Part shown: piece by piece, positions 1 through 21,036 of the stretch
How the letters are laid out: every line of letters starts with the position of its first letter
How positions within the stretch are numbered: the first letter of the stretch is position 1
NCBI RefSeq assembly: GCF_030867145.1
Contig: NC_134417.1
Location: 5,991,577 to 6,055,576 of the forward strand
DNA length: 64,000 nt
Direction of reading: 5' to 3'
Source: Opisthocomus hoazin
Lineage: Eukaryota > Chordata > Aves > Opisthocomiformes > Opisthocomidae
Notes under the pieces: model-generated
The model's input: the letters and a program-made list of their open reading frames with translations, nothing else
What the model was told of the DNA's origin: nothing
Database searches by the model: none
Translations under genes and position numbers: made by a program

Positions 1-504
1 CTGACATGCAAGCAGGGTTAAGCTCAGCTGCTAGCCGGGAGGGCACAGGCGCTGACAGGTACGATCACAGAAGAAATGCAGAGCCGTGCATTAAAGCCAG
101 TCCTACTTACTGGGACAAAACCAGTTTCTGAAGGACACATTCATGTCCCAGCTGTGAGCTAGCTGTCGAAAGGTCTCCTGGACTTCTGCTGCGTCGGCTG
201 GTGATGAACAGCAGGCAAGAGAGGAGGGCCACAAGGAAACTGCTTGCAATAACGATATGATGTGCTGAGATGCAGACTCCCAGGAATCTGAGTCATGTTT
301 CCCACATCTGGATCCCGTGGAGCATCCTCACAGCCTTCTGCGAAAGCTCGGGCTGCGGGAGGGGAGCTGGGCTGTGCTTTTGGGGCAGGCGGCCCCACTC
401 ACGCCTGAGCGTGGGCTGCGATTTGGGATAAATACTCGGGGCAATCTGCATCTTAGTGCACGGCAGATGACTTGTTGAGCGTGTAAATGAGGATTTTATT
501 CTAG
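1..504. other. Non-coding upstream DNA
   Basis: No exon with conserved protein content and no repeat family was recognised here. An AP-1-type heptamer TGAGTCA lies at 289-295, in isolation. Open frames on both strands are short and resemble nothing I know. Confidence 0.5.
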
Positions 505-1026
505 GGTAGTGACTGTGTTCAGCTCTGGGGTCCCTAGCGCAGCGAAGACCTGGACCTGTTGGAGCGGGGCCAGAGGAGGGCAACAAAAACAGGCTGAGGG
601 CTGGAGCACCTCTGCTGTGAGGAAAGGCTGCGAGAGCTGGGGCTGTTCAGCCTGGAGAAGAGAGGGCTCTGGGGAGACCTTAGGGCAGCTTTTCAATTTA
701 TAAAGGGGGCTTATAAAAAGATGGAGAGAGACTTTTTACCAGGGTCTGTGGTGACAGGACAAGGGGCAACAGTTTTAAACTGAAAGAGGGGAGATTTAGA
801 TGAGGTATAAGGAAGAAATTCTTTGCTATGAGAGCGGTGAGGCACTGGAACAGGTTGCCCGGAGAAGCTGTGCGTGCCCCATCACTGGAAATGTTCAAGG
901 CCAGGCTGGATGGGGCTTTGAGCAACCTGGTCTAGTGGAAGGTGTCCCTGCCCATGGCAGGGGGGGTTGGACTAGACCGTCTTTGAAGGTCCCCTTCTGA
1001 CCCAAACTATCCTGTGATTTAATGAT
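505..1026 (+). mobile_element. CR1 LINE, 5'-truncated 3' end
   Basis: About 520 bases read like the 3' end of an avian CR1 retrotransposon in the sense direction. In order they contain the 'cagctctggggtcc' block, the 'ggctgttcagcctggagaag' block, the 'aggaagaaattct' block, the 'ttcaaggccaggctggatgg' block and the 'tggactagaccgtct' block. It ends in a degraded tail, 'ctgtgatttaatgat', where CR1 elements normally carry short octamer repeats. No intact reverse transcriptase remains, so it is a dead fragment. Open frames across it are repeat-derived. Confidence 0.93.
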
Positions 1027-3567
1027 CTCAAGCGCGTGCTTCCCTTTAACTCTCACTTTCAGCAGATGGCTTATTTCCTTACCAGTCCCCTCCACCACTC
1101 TTCCAGAAAACTGGCTGTGGGTGGGAGCTGGAGATGCCTGCCGGGAGCAGCCACTGGCAGCTGCGTTCGGAGCAGAAGTGGACAAGCCATACGTAACTAG
1201 GCGAGGCTGAATTCTGCTTTCTGCGGGGTGGCTTGCAGAAAGATGAAAAAGGAGGCTTTATGGGGCAACTGATCCTTTCAGAGGGGAAAATATTTCCAGC
1301 TTATGAAAATTTCTGAGCCTGCTAGCTTTTTTGTCCTGCAGGGCTTCTTCCCCTTTGTCACCTGAAGATTCAGAGCCTGATGAAGAGTCCAGATTATCCC
1401 ACAACACATAGTCAGGACTAACTGCACAAGTGTGAGTTCATTGCACAAATCACTTGACAAACAGGAGCGAGTCCTGGGAAATACAGCCAGAGAGTGAACT
1501 CCCTTGAAAAATCATTTCAAACTAAAAAAAGGAAGTCCAAAAGAGCATCTGAGAAAGGGGAAGCACAGCATTTGGACTGGGTTTTTTTAAAGAAACCAAA
1601 GTGCTGTTTCCCTCCTGCCTTTCTCATGGTCCCTTGAAAACCCATAAATGAAAAATATTGCTGCTGTTTGTCAAACAGCGACAGCCAGGGACCAGCCAGG
1701 GAGTGAGCTGGTCAAGCAGCCCAGGAGACAGGGCTGTAGCAGCAGCTGAACCCACCGGTGGGACTGGACCTGCTCTAGCCTGCTCATTTCCCTTCTCGTT
1801 CAACCCTGCTAATGCTCGAGGAGTGTTTCACTGGGGGCGAGCGGTTGCGAGGGCACCGCTGCATCTCCTGGGTCGGCATCTGGGACCAGAGAGGATGGGA
1901 ATGCTTGCACTCGCTTCGGAGGGCTTTAGGGTAGGATGGGAGGTAATGGGTATCGACCCAGCATGATGACTGTGGCCCTCAGGCTGGGGGGTCTCACTGG
2001 CCGGAGCCAGAATAGGGGGTCTCTCTGCTCTGACGGGCTCGGATTCGGCGTTGCATTGATTCGGAGTGACCCCTGCCCGACTTGCCTAGGAGCAGGGCTG
2101 AGCATTTCCAAAGGAAAACTCACATTAAACTCTGCCCGAAGGCTCTGGTGAGCATATGGAGCTGGGAGAGGGGTGGGGGCCAGCCCTGACCTTTATTGTA
2201 CGGAGGGCATCGCCGCTGACCCTCTGCCTGGCCCCTGGGGTGGCTGTTCCCATGCAGCTCAGGTTGTTCCACCCAGAGCTCAGGGCCCTCTGCTAAATAG
2301 GACAATTAAATCCTTGAGTCCAGGTTTTAGTGTTTCCATGTGCCGCCAAGTATCTTAATCTGGGCTGTTTGGGGAATTTTTATCCCGTGGATCCCTTGGT
2401 ATGCCTGGAATGTTTGCTTTTCCTACTGTGTGCGTGTGTTTGAGGCACTCCTGTAAAAACAAGAGCTTCCTGCCTGCCTTGTAAATCTTTTCTTGATTGG
2501 TAGAGTCGCCTTCGGTGATTAATCAAGGGGTGAGCCGAAGCTGACACCCTCGGGGAGCTCGCCCCTTGCAAATGCCCAGCACGTTGGTGAGAGACCTGAG
2601 AGGGGGACCAAGGGAGCTGGCCGGTCTCCAGAGCCTGCCGAGGAGACACATGTGGTGACACCAGTTTTCGGTAAGAGCCTGGGAGAGGAAGAAATAAACG
2701 GAAATTCCAGCGAGCTAAGGAAATGCTCCAGAGGGCCGGGACTTTGGAGGCATTTGCTATTGTATCATCGAGCGCACGGCTGAAATATGTGGCTCTGCTT
2801 GAAGGTCTTTGCTCAGTGGGCAACCTCACCTTCCCACTTGGGCTAGGGAAGAGTGGGGTTTGCCCCATGCACGGATGAAGGTTTCCCCAGGAGACAGGCC
2901 CAGGACATCATGAAAGGGGAGGCTGCTGAGAAGCCCAGGACCACTTTGTTGGTGTGCTCAGGCTTCATGTCCACGTTCCTCTTGGAGGCTTCCAGGTGTC
3001 GCAGACTCTGCCTGTATGTGATACAGCAGTGCCAAGTTAGCTCTGAAGAACAGGTCACCTCCAGAATAACAACAGTAGCTCCAGCACCCTGGCCAAAGGG
3101 GCTCTAATTTGCCCCAGCTAATGCAGCTATTGCTCTTCTGACACCCGAACTTGCATGCCGGCACCGTCCTTGCCCAGAGCCAGCTGGGATTCCTGAACTG
3201 AAGCTGTGTTGTGCAGAGCAGATGTATGGATGTGTCCCCGTGTCCCCACGTTCCCAGCAGAGTCTCACCGTGGGAAACAAAGCTGGTTCATACAGCAGCG
3301 CTGCAGGCTGCCAGCCACAGAGCCAGCCACAGACTCGTCACTGCAAGTGAGAAGGTCTCCAGCATGGAAGTCCGGTGGAAACTTGCCACCAGAGAGTTCA
3401 GTACCCATCATTTTCAGGTCCTGGTCTTCCCCCTTTCTTCTTTGTTTTTCTCCATTATTAGAGGCAGCATCCGTGCTGCGTGCCAGGAAAGGGATCCTGC
3501 CAGGACGAGAAGGTCCAGGAACAGAGCACTTAAGTGTGGGGGCTCTTCTCTTCACAAGTAGCCATAT
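1027..3567. other. Non-coding intergenic DNA
   Basis: No gene is supported. A full M-CAT/TEAD-type octamer TGGAATGT lies at 2406-2413 and a GGAATG core at 1898-1903. Open frames of up to about 160 codons occur but lack recognisable domains and are not joined by convincing splice sites. Confidence 0.45.
2406..2413 (+). promoter_or_regulatory. Candidate TEAD (M-CAT) site
   Basis: TGGAATGT is the reverse complement of ACATTCCA, a full match to the TEAD consensus. It lies about 8.5 kb upstream of AMOTL2 exon 1. A single octamer is expected by chance in DNA of this length, so function is inferred only from the known control of AMOTL2 by YAP/TEAD. Confidence 0.25.
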
Positions 3568-3833
3568 GGAGAAGACAAGGGGCAATGGGTACAAGTTACA
3601 CCGTGAGAGGTTTCATTTCAACATAAGGAAGAAGTTTTTTTGTAGTGAGAACAGTCATTCACTGGACCTCCCCAGGGACGTCGTAGAGTCCCCATCGCTG
3701 GAGGTTTTCGAGATGCAACTGGACAGGGTGCTAGATAATCTCAGCTAGGCTCCCTTTCCCACGAAACGTTGGACCAGATGATCTTTCCAGGTCCCTCCCA
3801 ACCTGGGCTGTTCTGTGATCCTGTGATCCTGAC
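3568..3833 (+). mobile_element. CR1 LINE 3' tail
   Basis: A sense-strand CR1 tail. It has the 'gacaaggggcaa' block, the 'aacataaggaagaag' block, the 'ccagggacgtcgtagagtcc' block, the 'ggaccagatgatctttccag' block and a terminal 'tgtgatcctgtgatcctg' octamer repeat. It differs from the copies at 7592 and 16984, so it is another subfamily. It contributes the C-terminal part of a 180-codon open frame at 3206-3748, which is therefore not a gene. Confidence 0.92.
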
Positions 3834-4903
3834 CTCCTCCACTCCCTTCCCTCCGTCCTTTACCCGCCATGTGCAGCTTCTGCTGTCCCTGCAGGGCACG
3901 GCTGATGCCCCGGGGAGGACATTCATCACATCCTTCTCCCCTACCCGCCACCCCCTTTTCCAGGGTTTGTAGGAAATGTGTATTTTTGAGAGCTCCACCT
4001 CTCTATGGGTGCAAAAGGGCAACGGTTTCTAACTTCACCAGAGGGGATGGGCTGATGGCAGCACAGACACCCTCCCACACCAGCCGCATCACCCACATCT
4101 CCCGAGCACGCCACGAACAGCTCCAAGAGCTTCAGGGGCAGATCCAGTGACTCTCCCAAGCCCTTGTGGCTCCAAACCCCAGAGATGCTGAAAACACTGT
4201 GAAAATTGTCAGCTTTGGGCTTCAAATGGAGTGCAGCAGGGAAGCTGGGAAGCCCATTGCCATCCATCTGAGGGACGCCCACCCCTCTCTTTGGGGGGGA
4301 TGCTCTGCCATGGAGTTGCGTGCTTCATCTCCACACTGTGACAAGCTGCCTGGGCTGGGGCTGGTTCTCACTGCGCAACAAAACCTTGTTAGACACAGCC
4401 CAAGCCAGCCAGCTCCTGCAGCGTTCCACAAAGAGCAGTCACATTTTAATCTGATGAAGAGAGCCAGTGATAACGCCACCGAGCCTGATCTCCAGGGTTT
4501 CTCCTTCTCCCCAGGGATGCCTGGAGGCAGGCTGCCTCTCCCCTGGGGATGGCCACCATCCTGTGGAACCTCGAGGTGACAGAAATGCGGCTGACCTCCC
4601 TCTCCCCCAATTCGGGGGGCATGGCATGGTGTGTGCCAAGAACTGACCTCTGGGGCATCCCTCACCCTCTCTGCCCTGCTCTTCACCTCGACCCAGTGCC
4701 TCTCCCTTGACACTTCTTTCTGTTGAGAAATGGTCATACCCACCTCCTCCTTTCATGATAGCTGAGCAGCCCCTGAAGAAATGGAGGCATCACTGGAGCT
4801 TCGAAGAGTTTGGCTATTTAATTGGTGTACTGATAAGACATCATCATCTCTACGGCATTTGAATGGAGGAAAAAGGAAGATACTTCCCTCCTTGCGTCCT
4901 TCT

Positions 4904-4944
4904 TTCCATCCACCCATCCACCCATCCATCCATCCATCCATCTC
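4904..4944. repeat. (CCAT)n microsatellite
   Basis: About ten tetranucleotide units of CCAT/CCAC in tandem, slightly interrupted. A shorter, more degraded copy of the same kind is at about 9326-9357. Confidence 0.9.
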
Positions 4945-6890
4945 TCCCACGGCATATTCCATATTCTGCAAAACAAAGTTTGTCTTTACAATTTCACAGG
5001 CAGTTAAAAACCTGCTGCTAGCTAAAAAGTCCAGCCTGGCTGCCCGGAGAGGAAGGTCTGTTGGAGGAGGAGCGCAGTGAGGGCTTGGGGGAACATCTGC
5101 TCTTTCTCGTGTTTGCTTTTGTAATTCAGTATTTGCATAAAAATTTAAAAGCAGGTGGTTCGGTGGCTGCTGTCTCCCTTATTCCTGGTGCCAAGCTGCT
5201 GCATGAAAATGTCTCTCACTTCTGCAGAGGAGCTGATGTGCAAACAGCAAACAGGGCTGTGGGTTCAGAGATCCCACACAGCTGTCCACATACGCAGGAG
5301 ATGGCCGCAGTCATGGGTGCACCAGGGCACGCTCCTTGCATCAGGCACCGATTCGCCTGGAGGGGAGGTCTGAAGAGCACCTGGTGCTTCAGCTCTCACC
5401 AGAGAACGGGGAAAGCAAAGTCCTCCCCCCAAATCCCTGTCTCCTGCGGCTTCTGAGCAAAGGGCAGGTGGTGGCAGGGACCCGGCGGGAGCTGCTCCAG
5501 GAGGCTGTGGTGCTCGCATTCGGACACACTCCTTCCTCCTCTGCTGGAGCCTTGGGATGAGCCGCTGGCATGGAAGTGCCTAATTCGATGTCCCACTCGG
5601 TGGTGGAGCCCTTTTGCAGCAGGACAGGAACACCACGCTCACACCTGGAGCTTGGTGCCCACCATGGCTGCTGGAAGGTACACCCCAAAACCCCGACATA
5701 GTACCCAAAACCGATGCCACCCGGCGCACCTGTCCTGGTTATCCCTTTCCTTTCCTCCTGTGGGTAACGTCTTGAGGTGGGAGCACCTCCGAGTAAAGCT
5801 GCATGGCACGGGGTAGGACTTGGGATCCTGGACACCCTGTGAAGGCGCCAAATTCCTCCTGCAGAGTTGCCAAAATCCCTCCAGACAGACCATCTGCCAG
5901 GGCAGGCAGGAGAGGCAGCAAGAGGGCGACAAGTTCCTGCTGCATTTGGGCTCCAGCGATGAAGAACAACCCCTGCCCAACGCCCTCCTTCCCACTTCTC
6001 ATTTCACTTCCCCCGTCCATGCACTGGAGACAGCTGTTTGACAGCCAGCTTCATAAAGTGTCATCATTAGGCACAAGAGTTAACAGCCCTTTTCTTTCCC
6101 CTTCCACTGCCCCAGCTTGACTCGGGCAGGTCTGCTCTTCCAGGATGGATAGTTATCACTTCTTCTATGTTTGGGGACACAACACCGAGCTGATTTTGCC
6201 CTGGCTGTGGCCCCAGCAGGTTATCCTCACAGCTGGGAAGATGTGAAGCTTCCTTAGGGGCCCAGACATGCGCACTGATTTTCATCCTGAAAGAGTGATG
6301 GGGAGTGGGGTGGCCGGTGTCCCTCTGCCCCTCTGGGTGCAACCCCCCACCATCTGCAGCTGGTGGCTCCAAATCAGGGTGCTGATCCCCCGCTTGGCCG
6401 TGGGGAGGGAGCGCAGACAAACCTGGAGGTGCTCTGGAGCAGAGACAAGCGTGCAGACGTGGCCAGCGCGGGGATGCTGCCCGTGGCCACTTGCCCGTGG
6501 CACTTTCCCCCGTGGCAACCATGTCACCCCACGCTCCGACCCCGTGCCGGGGCGGTGGAGGGAGCTGCCCCTCTCCCGGCGATGCCGGAGCCATGGGGGG
6601 TTCCCTGCCAGCCCTCCCGTGGTCAGGAAATCGCACCGGGCGCTTCGCATTTCTCAAGAAAGAGCAAAAATGCCTCAAACGTGAGAACGTGGCCAAATGA
6701 CAGCGCAGGGCTTTGCTATGGAAATGCTGAGCAGCGTCCCCGGGGCTGGGGGCTCCCGGCATCTCGCTGGGACACGGCGGGTGGCTGTGCTCGACCTTTG
6801 TTCTTGCTGGCATCTCCTTGGCGGATGCCGGCGACTGCAACCAAAGCCCCGAGTCCCACCGCGCCGGCAGGTCAGGAACAACGAGCCCCT

Positions 6891-6958
6891 TTCCGGAAAC
6901 GAGGAAATAAAAGAAAGCAGAAAAGGACAATTTAACATCCAGGAATGGAAATGACTCA
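6891..6958 (+). promoter_or_regulatory. Candidate TEAD/AP-1 composite enhancer
   Basis: GGAATG (TEAD core) at 6942-6947 is followed after four bases by a perfect AP-1 heptamer TGACTCA at 6952-6958. A palindromic TTCCGGAA (ETS/STAT-like) sits 43 bases upstream, at 6891-6898. TEAD and AP-1 factors are known to co-occupy distal enhancers that respond to YAP/TAZ, and AMOTL2 is a recognised YAP/TEAD target. The cluster is about 4 kb upstream of AMOTL2 exon 1. Motifs are seen; enhancer activity and the target gene are inferred. Confidence 0.35.
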
Positions 6959-7591
6959 AGGGGTTTAAAATGCAGAGTAAAAGAGGAGGAGAAGGGTCCC
7001 CGGCCCCTTTCTGATGGCCACGTGGCTTTGTCACAAGTTTGCACGTTGTCCCTCGCGTTTCCTACCTTGTCCCTCACGTCAGGGTTCAGCCCGTGCTGCC
7101 TGTGCAGTGGGGCTGGAGGGCACAGAGGCTTCCAGCCTCGCTGCCTCCTTGCTGGGCGCTGATGGCTTCCCGAAGGCCGCCAAGGCTTGGGGCTGTCCCC
7201 GACGCCGGGAATTGGTTTTGGTCCTGCGGAGCAGCTGCCGGAGCTGGAGGCTGGTGTGGGGGACGGCCAGGAGGGTGAAGCCGCGGCACAGCAGAAGACA
7301 GGGGTGCGCATACCCAGGAGCGTGTCCCTGACTGCGTCACGCTCACGAATCTGTGTTATCCCGTGCATGAGGAGCCGCCAGAGGGTTTCCAGCCACGCTT
7401 TTCCCCTCTTCAAATTGCTGAGAAGGGGCTTTGTGAATGCACCCATGGCATCACCTCCCTAGGGGTCTGATGGATGGAGAGCCGTGGCAAAGGTACCCTT
7501 GCTGGGGAGCTGGGATGTCCCCTGGGTTACTCAGGTGCCGGTTTTGGGACATCCCAGCTGCACAGCAGGCGTCCTGCCCTGCCCCAGGTGA

Positions 7592-7835
7592 AGAGGGCAG
7601 ATTTAGATTAGATATTAGGAAGAAATTCTGCACCATGAGAGTGGTGAAACCCTGGCACAGGTTGCCCAGAGAAGCTGTGGCTGCCCCCTCCCTGGAAGTG
7701 TTCAAGGCCAGGTTGGATGGAGCTCTGAGCAACCTGGTCTGGTGGAAGACGTCCCTGCTCATGGCAGGGGGGTTGGAACCAGATGATCTCTAAGGTCCCT
7801 TCCAACCCTTACCATTCTATGATTCTATGATTCTA
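7592..7835 (+). mobile_element. CR1 LINE 3' tail
   Basis: A sense-strand CR1 3' end of about 240 bases with the 'agatattaggaagaaattct' block, the 'ttgcccagagaagctgtgg' block, the 'gcaacctggtctggtggaag' block and a terminal 'attctatgattctatgattct' octamer array (the last 20 bases are typical CR1 3' repeats). It shares an uninterrupted stretch of about 50 bases with the copy at 63203, so both come from the same subfamily. Confidence 0.95.
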
Positions 7836-17446
<9,611 letters not shown>

Positions 17447-18740
17447 GGCCGCCCAGGGCTGCACACCGGCCCTTCTGCCCTCCCTGCCTGCACCTGCCTG
17501 GGGCAGAGGAGCCTGCAGGAAGGAGGATCGAGCCTGGAGCTCTGCAGTGTCCCTGCAGCCAGTCTCGGCGGGTGGCCCTGTGCGTGGGAGGGCCACCGTC
17601 CTCGCTCGGCACCCGCACGGGTCCCCAGCTGCGCAGGGTGCGCTGGAGCCCAGGGACCCCGCAGCGGCTGCGGGAGCTTGCGACCCTTTGTAAATACACC
17701 CGGGTTTTGAATGACGGGGGCAAACGTATTTATCGTTTCAGCCTCTTCTCCTTCCCCACAGAGGGGGGGGTTTCTTCCCATCCCCTCCCTCAACAGCTCC
17801 GTCCCCACCCCGCTTCTGGGTCTTGGCCATCCGCATCCACCCAAGTGCTGGGGCTCCAACTGGAAAATCTCTCTCTGTTCGCCCAAACTGTACCCATGAG
17901 CCAGTGTCTCCGTGCGAGGACAGAGCCGGGAGAGATCCCCCGTGGGTCCCATCAGCTGCCTGGAGCCACATGGTCAAGCCGAGTGCTGGGAGCCCCAAAG
18001 CTCCATCACCTGCACCCATCACCTGCATCCTGCCTCTCTCTGTGTTTTTGGCATGGCTGCGGGCAGGCAAGGGCTTCGGGATGGGATGGCGATGAAGCAA
18101 AAGAGAAAATAACAGTCGAGGGAATGAAAGGTGGAGGAGAAATAGTCTTGAAACCAGAGGTGAAACACTCGGAGTGAACCGAGGACAGCTGATGGAGGCG
18201 GTGGGACGCGCCGCCCCTCTCGTGGCTTCATCCCACTGCCACGTCCCCCAGCTACTGGCAGCTGGCTTCTGCCCGTAGCCAGCGCTGACCTCTCGCTCCT
18301 CTGAGCTCGGACACTTCCCGTCCTTGCCCTTCGTATGTATATATATATATTTTTTTTTCTTTCCTTCTTCTTTAAATGTGTGCATTTGCTGGACAACTGC
18401 ATTTTTTATTCTTCTCTCTCAGACACGTAAAAAATGCGTTCGGTTCTCGTGCATTGTTTACAAAGTGGAAAACAAACAAACAAAAATTATGAAAGAGGAA
18501 CCCCCCCAACTTAATATATTTTATATTAATATTGGTATTTCTTTTTAAGTATATTTTTTTCGTGCTGTGAACTTTTTTTTTCCCCTGCCAAAGACAATGA
18601 TTTCTTGTTTGTGCATTTTAAGTTATCTTAAGTATTTAAACGTAAACCTGGCTGTTTCGTTATGCCGCCCTATACCGAGATTGCTGTAGCATTCCACTTG
18701 GTATAACAATATTTTAATAAAAAAACCCAAATATTGACCC
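17447..18740 (+). other. AMOTL2: AMOTL2 3' UTR
   Basis: About 1.3 kb from the stop to just past the polyadenylation signal. It turns from GC-rich to AT-rich near 18320 and holds a (TA)n/T-run stretch at about 18336-18360 and a 20-base AT-rich patch near 18512-18540. No earlier canonical AATAAA was seen. Open frames in it are not conserved protein. Confidence 0.8.
18716..18721 (+). terminator. AMOTL2 polyadenylation signal AATAAA
   Basis: Canonical AATAAA in an A-rich context at the end of the AT-rich 3' UTR, about 1270 bases after the stop. Cleavage is expected 10-30 bases downstream. It is followed by GC-rich sequence, which fits the end of the transcript. Confidence 0.85.
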
Positions 18741-20814
18741 ACGGCTACTCTTTTTCTCCCACGCGATGGGGTGAGACGGAGGTGCTGCCATGGGGAAGGG
18801 GCCCGGAGGTGGTGACCCACGGGGTGAAACGCTGCCCTTCCCAGCTCCCCGGGGCAGTGATTTGGGGCGCAGCTGCGTGGGAGAGGGGAAACAAATGCTC
18901 AAGAGCATCTCTGCGTTCCATGAAATCCCACTGGGATACCATTTACCCCCCAACTCAATGAGGGAAAAGGATGGAGTCACCTAGAAATGCCGGTAAGTTT
19001 CCTTCCTGTGTGTGGCACTCCAGTAACTCCATCCTGATGGGATCTTCCTCCTCTTCCTCGCAAGACCGACCCATTTCTTCTGGCCTAAGCCCCCACCACG
19101 GGGACTCCTTGATGGTCACGTCTTGAAGCACAGCTGGACCTGATCCCCAAGCTCTCCCCTGGCTTTGCCAGCTGCCTCCAAGCCCTTCCCCCTCTGCTTG
19201 CCTCCATGGTCTTCTGCAAGACCAGAAGTTCTCCTGGTGTTTGAGCCAGGGCTGCATTAGGACTTCCACAGACACATCGTGCTGCTCCCCAGCCCTTCCC
19301 CTCTGAGCTTTTTGTTTGCTGCTGTCATCTGCCTTTTATTTTTAATAGCTGTTGCATTAATGCTTCCCAGGGAGCATCCCTGAGGACTTGGCTCCGGCTG
19401 CTTGGGTGCTGGCAGCCTGGCCGGAGGAGCCATCACCAGCCAGGCTCACACTTTCACTTTTGTGCATCACTTAGCATTTATTGGCAGTGATTTTTATTTT
19501 TTTTATCCTGTTGTCCTTGCGGACAAGATCTTGTGCAAGCCTCTGCCATGGGTTTTAGGTCTGAATATGCAGAACAACAGCACAAGAAACCAGCTTTGCT
19601 GCCAGCTCCTAACTGGAAAGTGGCTTAGGGCTCCGTTGAGGATCGCCGGTCTTGGTGGGACTGCCATACTGCACACCAGCTCAGGAATATCCTTCCCACC
19701 CAGGAGCCTGGAAGGAGCATGGCTGAAAATCTGAGGCTTCCTGTGGCTGTGCGACAGGTCTTCATCCCTGCAAAAGGAGGTTAGAGAGACTCGGAGCGAT
19801 GGGAAGCTCAGAGCTGGGGTCCTCCTTTCACCCATGACTTCTCCTGGGTTTTGCAAGTGGGGGAACAAGCTCCCCCCATGCACAGGGCACGTCTGAAGGG
19901 GACCCTTCTGCCCTCCCCGAAACGGGGCTGGCGATGGGGAGGACTGGCTGGGAAACTCACGGGGTGCTGCTGCTGTTGGGAATATGTTGGGGGGTCCCGG
20001 CGGCCCCCCGCCAGCGGCCATACCTGCCCTGCCTCCCCCAGCTCCTGCTGCTCGGGAGCCGCAGGCAGCCGCCCGGGAAGGCTCGCAGCATTCCTGGCAT
20101 TCCGCAGCTCTCACGCCCCATGCTTTATTTACACGAATCCGGATGCAGAGCGGCCTTGCAGCAGGTCTGGCTGTTTGCAGGCAGCTTTCCGGGTCCAGAG
20201 ATCAGGGGAATGGGCTCCTGTTGAGATCTTTGCCCACTGCTTGGCCATCCTCCGTCCTGCCCGTTGCCCTGTGGACCCCCGTCCCCACAGTCTCTGGGAG
20301 CCAGAAAATGGGAGAGCACAGCCCTGGATGAGTGAGGCAGCACAGAAATGTAAAAAAAGTGGGAAGGGAAAGGAAAACCCCAAGGCCCATCTGCGAATGC
20401 AGGAGTTGAGCCATGCGGAGAGGATGCCCGAGCCCGGCAGGTCGGGGCAGGAGGTCCCTGCTCCTCCTGCTACGCCCCTGAGGACGCGGCAGCAGTGCCC
20501 GGATTCGTTTGGTTTGGTAGGGTTGCTTTTCAGCCAGAGCAGCATCTTGATGGAGCTCTGTACCTTGGCACAGGGCTGGTGTGGGGATGTGTTATCACCT
20601 GCTTTACCGCTCTGTCGTCACAGGCATTTCCCTCTGCCCTTTCCGCAGCGTCTCACTGGGTTTCACCATCAGCATCGCTTGGACCCACAGTCCTTTATCC
20701 CCTGTGGTTCCTGCTCAGACCAGGATGTGTCCCTGTCACCACGGCACAGCTGAAATGCCATGTGGGAGCCAAATCTCCTGCTCCTGCTCCCATCTCTCTG
20801 TCCATGATCTCTAC
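18741..20814. other. Intergenic DNA downstream of AMOTL2
   Basis: No gene is supported. It contains the tandem CATTCC pair at 20089-20103. Open frames (up to 300 codons at 19851-20753 on the + strand) look random in composition, lack domains and overlap frames on the other strand. Confidence 0.5.
20089..20103 (+). promoter_or_regulatory. Candidate tandem TEAD motif
   Basis: Two CATTCC cores in direct repeat, 20089-20094 and 20098-20103, separated by three bases. Direct TEAD repeats with about this spacing are reported to bind TEAD pairs cooperatively. The site is about 1.4 kb past the AMOTL2 polyadenylation signal. Function is inferred. Confidence 0.35.
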
Positions 20815-21036
20815 GTCCTTGATCCTTGTGTCCCAGCATCCCTGCATCCTTGATCCTTGCATCCCTGTGTGCCTGCATCCCTGTGTCTTTGCATCGCTGT
20901 GTCTTTGATCTCTGCATCCCTGTGTTCCTGCAACCCTGTGTCCTTGATCTCTGCTTCCCTGTGTTCCTGCATCCCCGTGTCCTCCATCTCTGCATCCCTA
21001 TGTTCCTGCATCCTTGCATCCCTGTGTCCTCACAAC
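20815..21036 (+). repeat. 13/39-bp minisatellite
   Basis: About 220 bases made of roughly 13-base subunits like CTGCATCCCTGTG, ordered into a higher unit of 39 bases that includes a 'ttgatctctgc' variant. Because 39 is a multiple of 3, it yields repetitive open frames on both strands (Cys/Ser/Leu/Pro-rich on +, Arg/Asp/Gln-rich on -). These are artefacts of the array, not genes. Confidence 0.9.

Larger units (their letters stand above)
3834..7591. other. Non-coding upstream DNA with a candidate enhancer
   Basis: No protein-coding exon is recognised. A tetranucleotide (CCAT) repeat lies near 4904-4944 and an octamer ATTTGCAT at 5131-5138. The segment 6880-7000 holds an ETS-type palindrome and a TEAD/AP-1 pair, listed separately. 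A 459-codon minus-strand frame at 6067-7446 has GC-rich composition and no recognisable domain. Confidence 0.45.

Noticed and set aside
3206-3748. 180-codon + frame
   Set aside because: Its C-terminal part is translated CR1 tail; the rest shows no domain.
6067-7446. 459-codon minus-strand open frame
   Set aside because: GC-rich DNA with few stops, Pro/Ser/Arg/Gly-heavy product, no domain, overlapping equally open frames on the other strand, and candidate regulatory motifs inside it.
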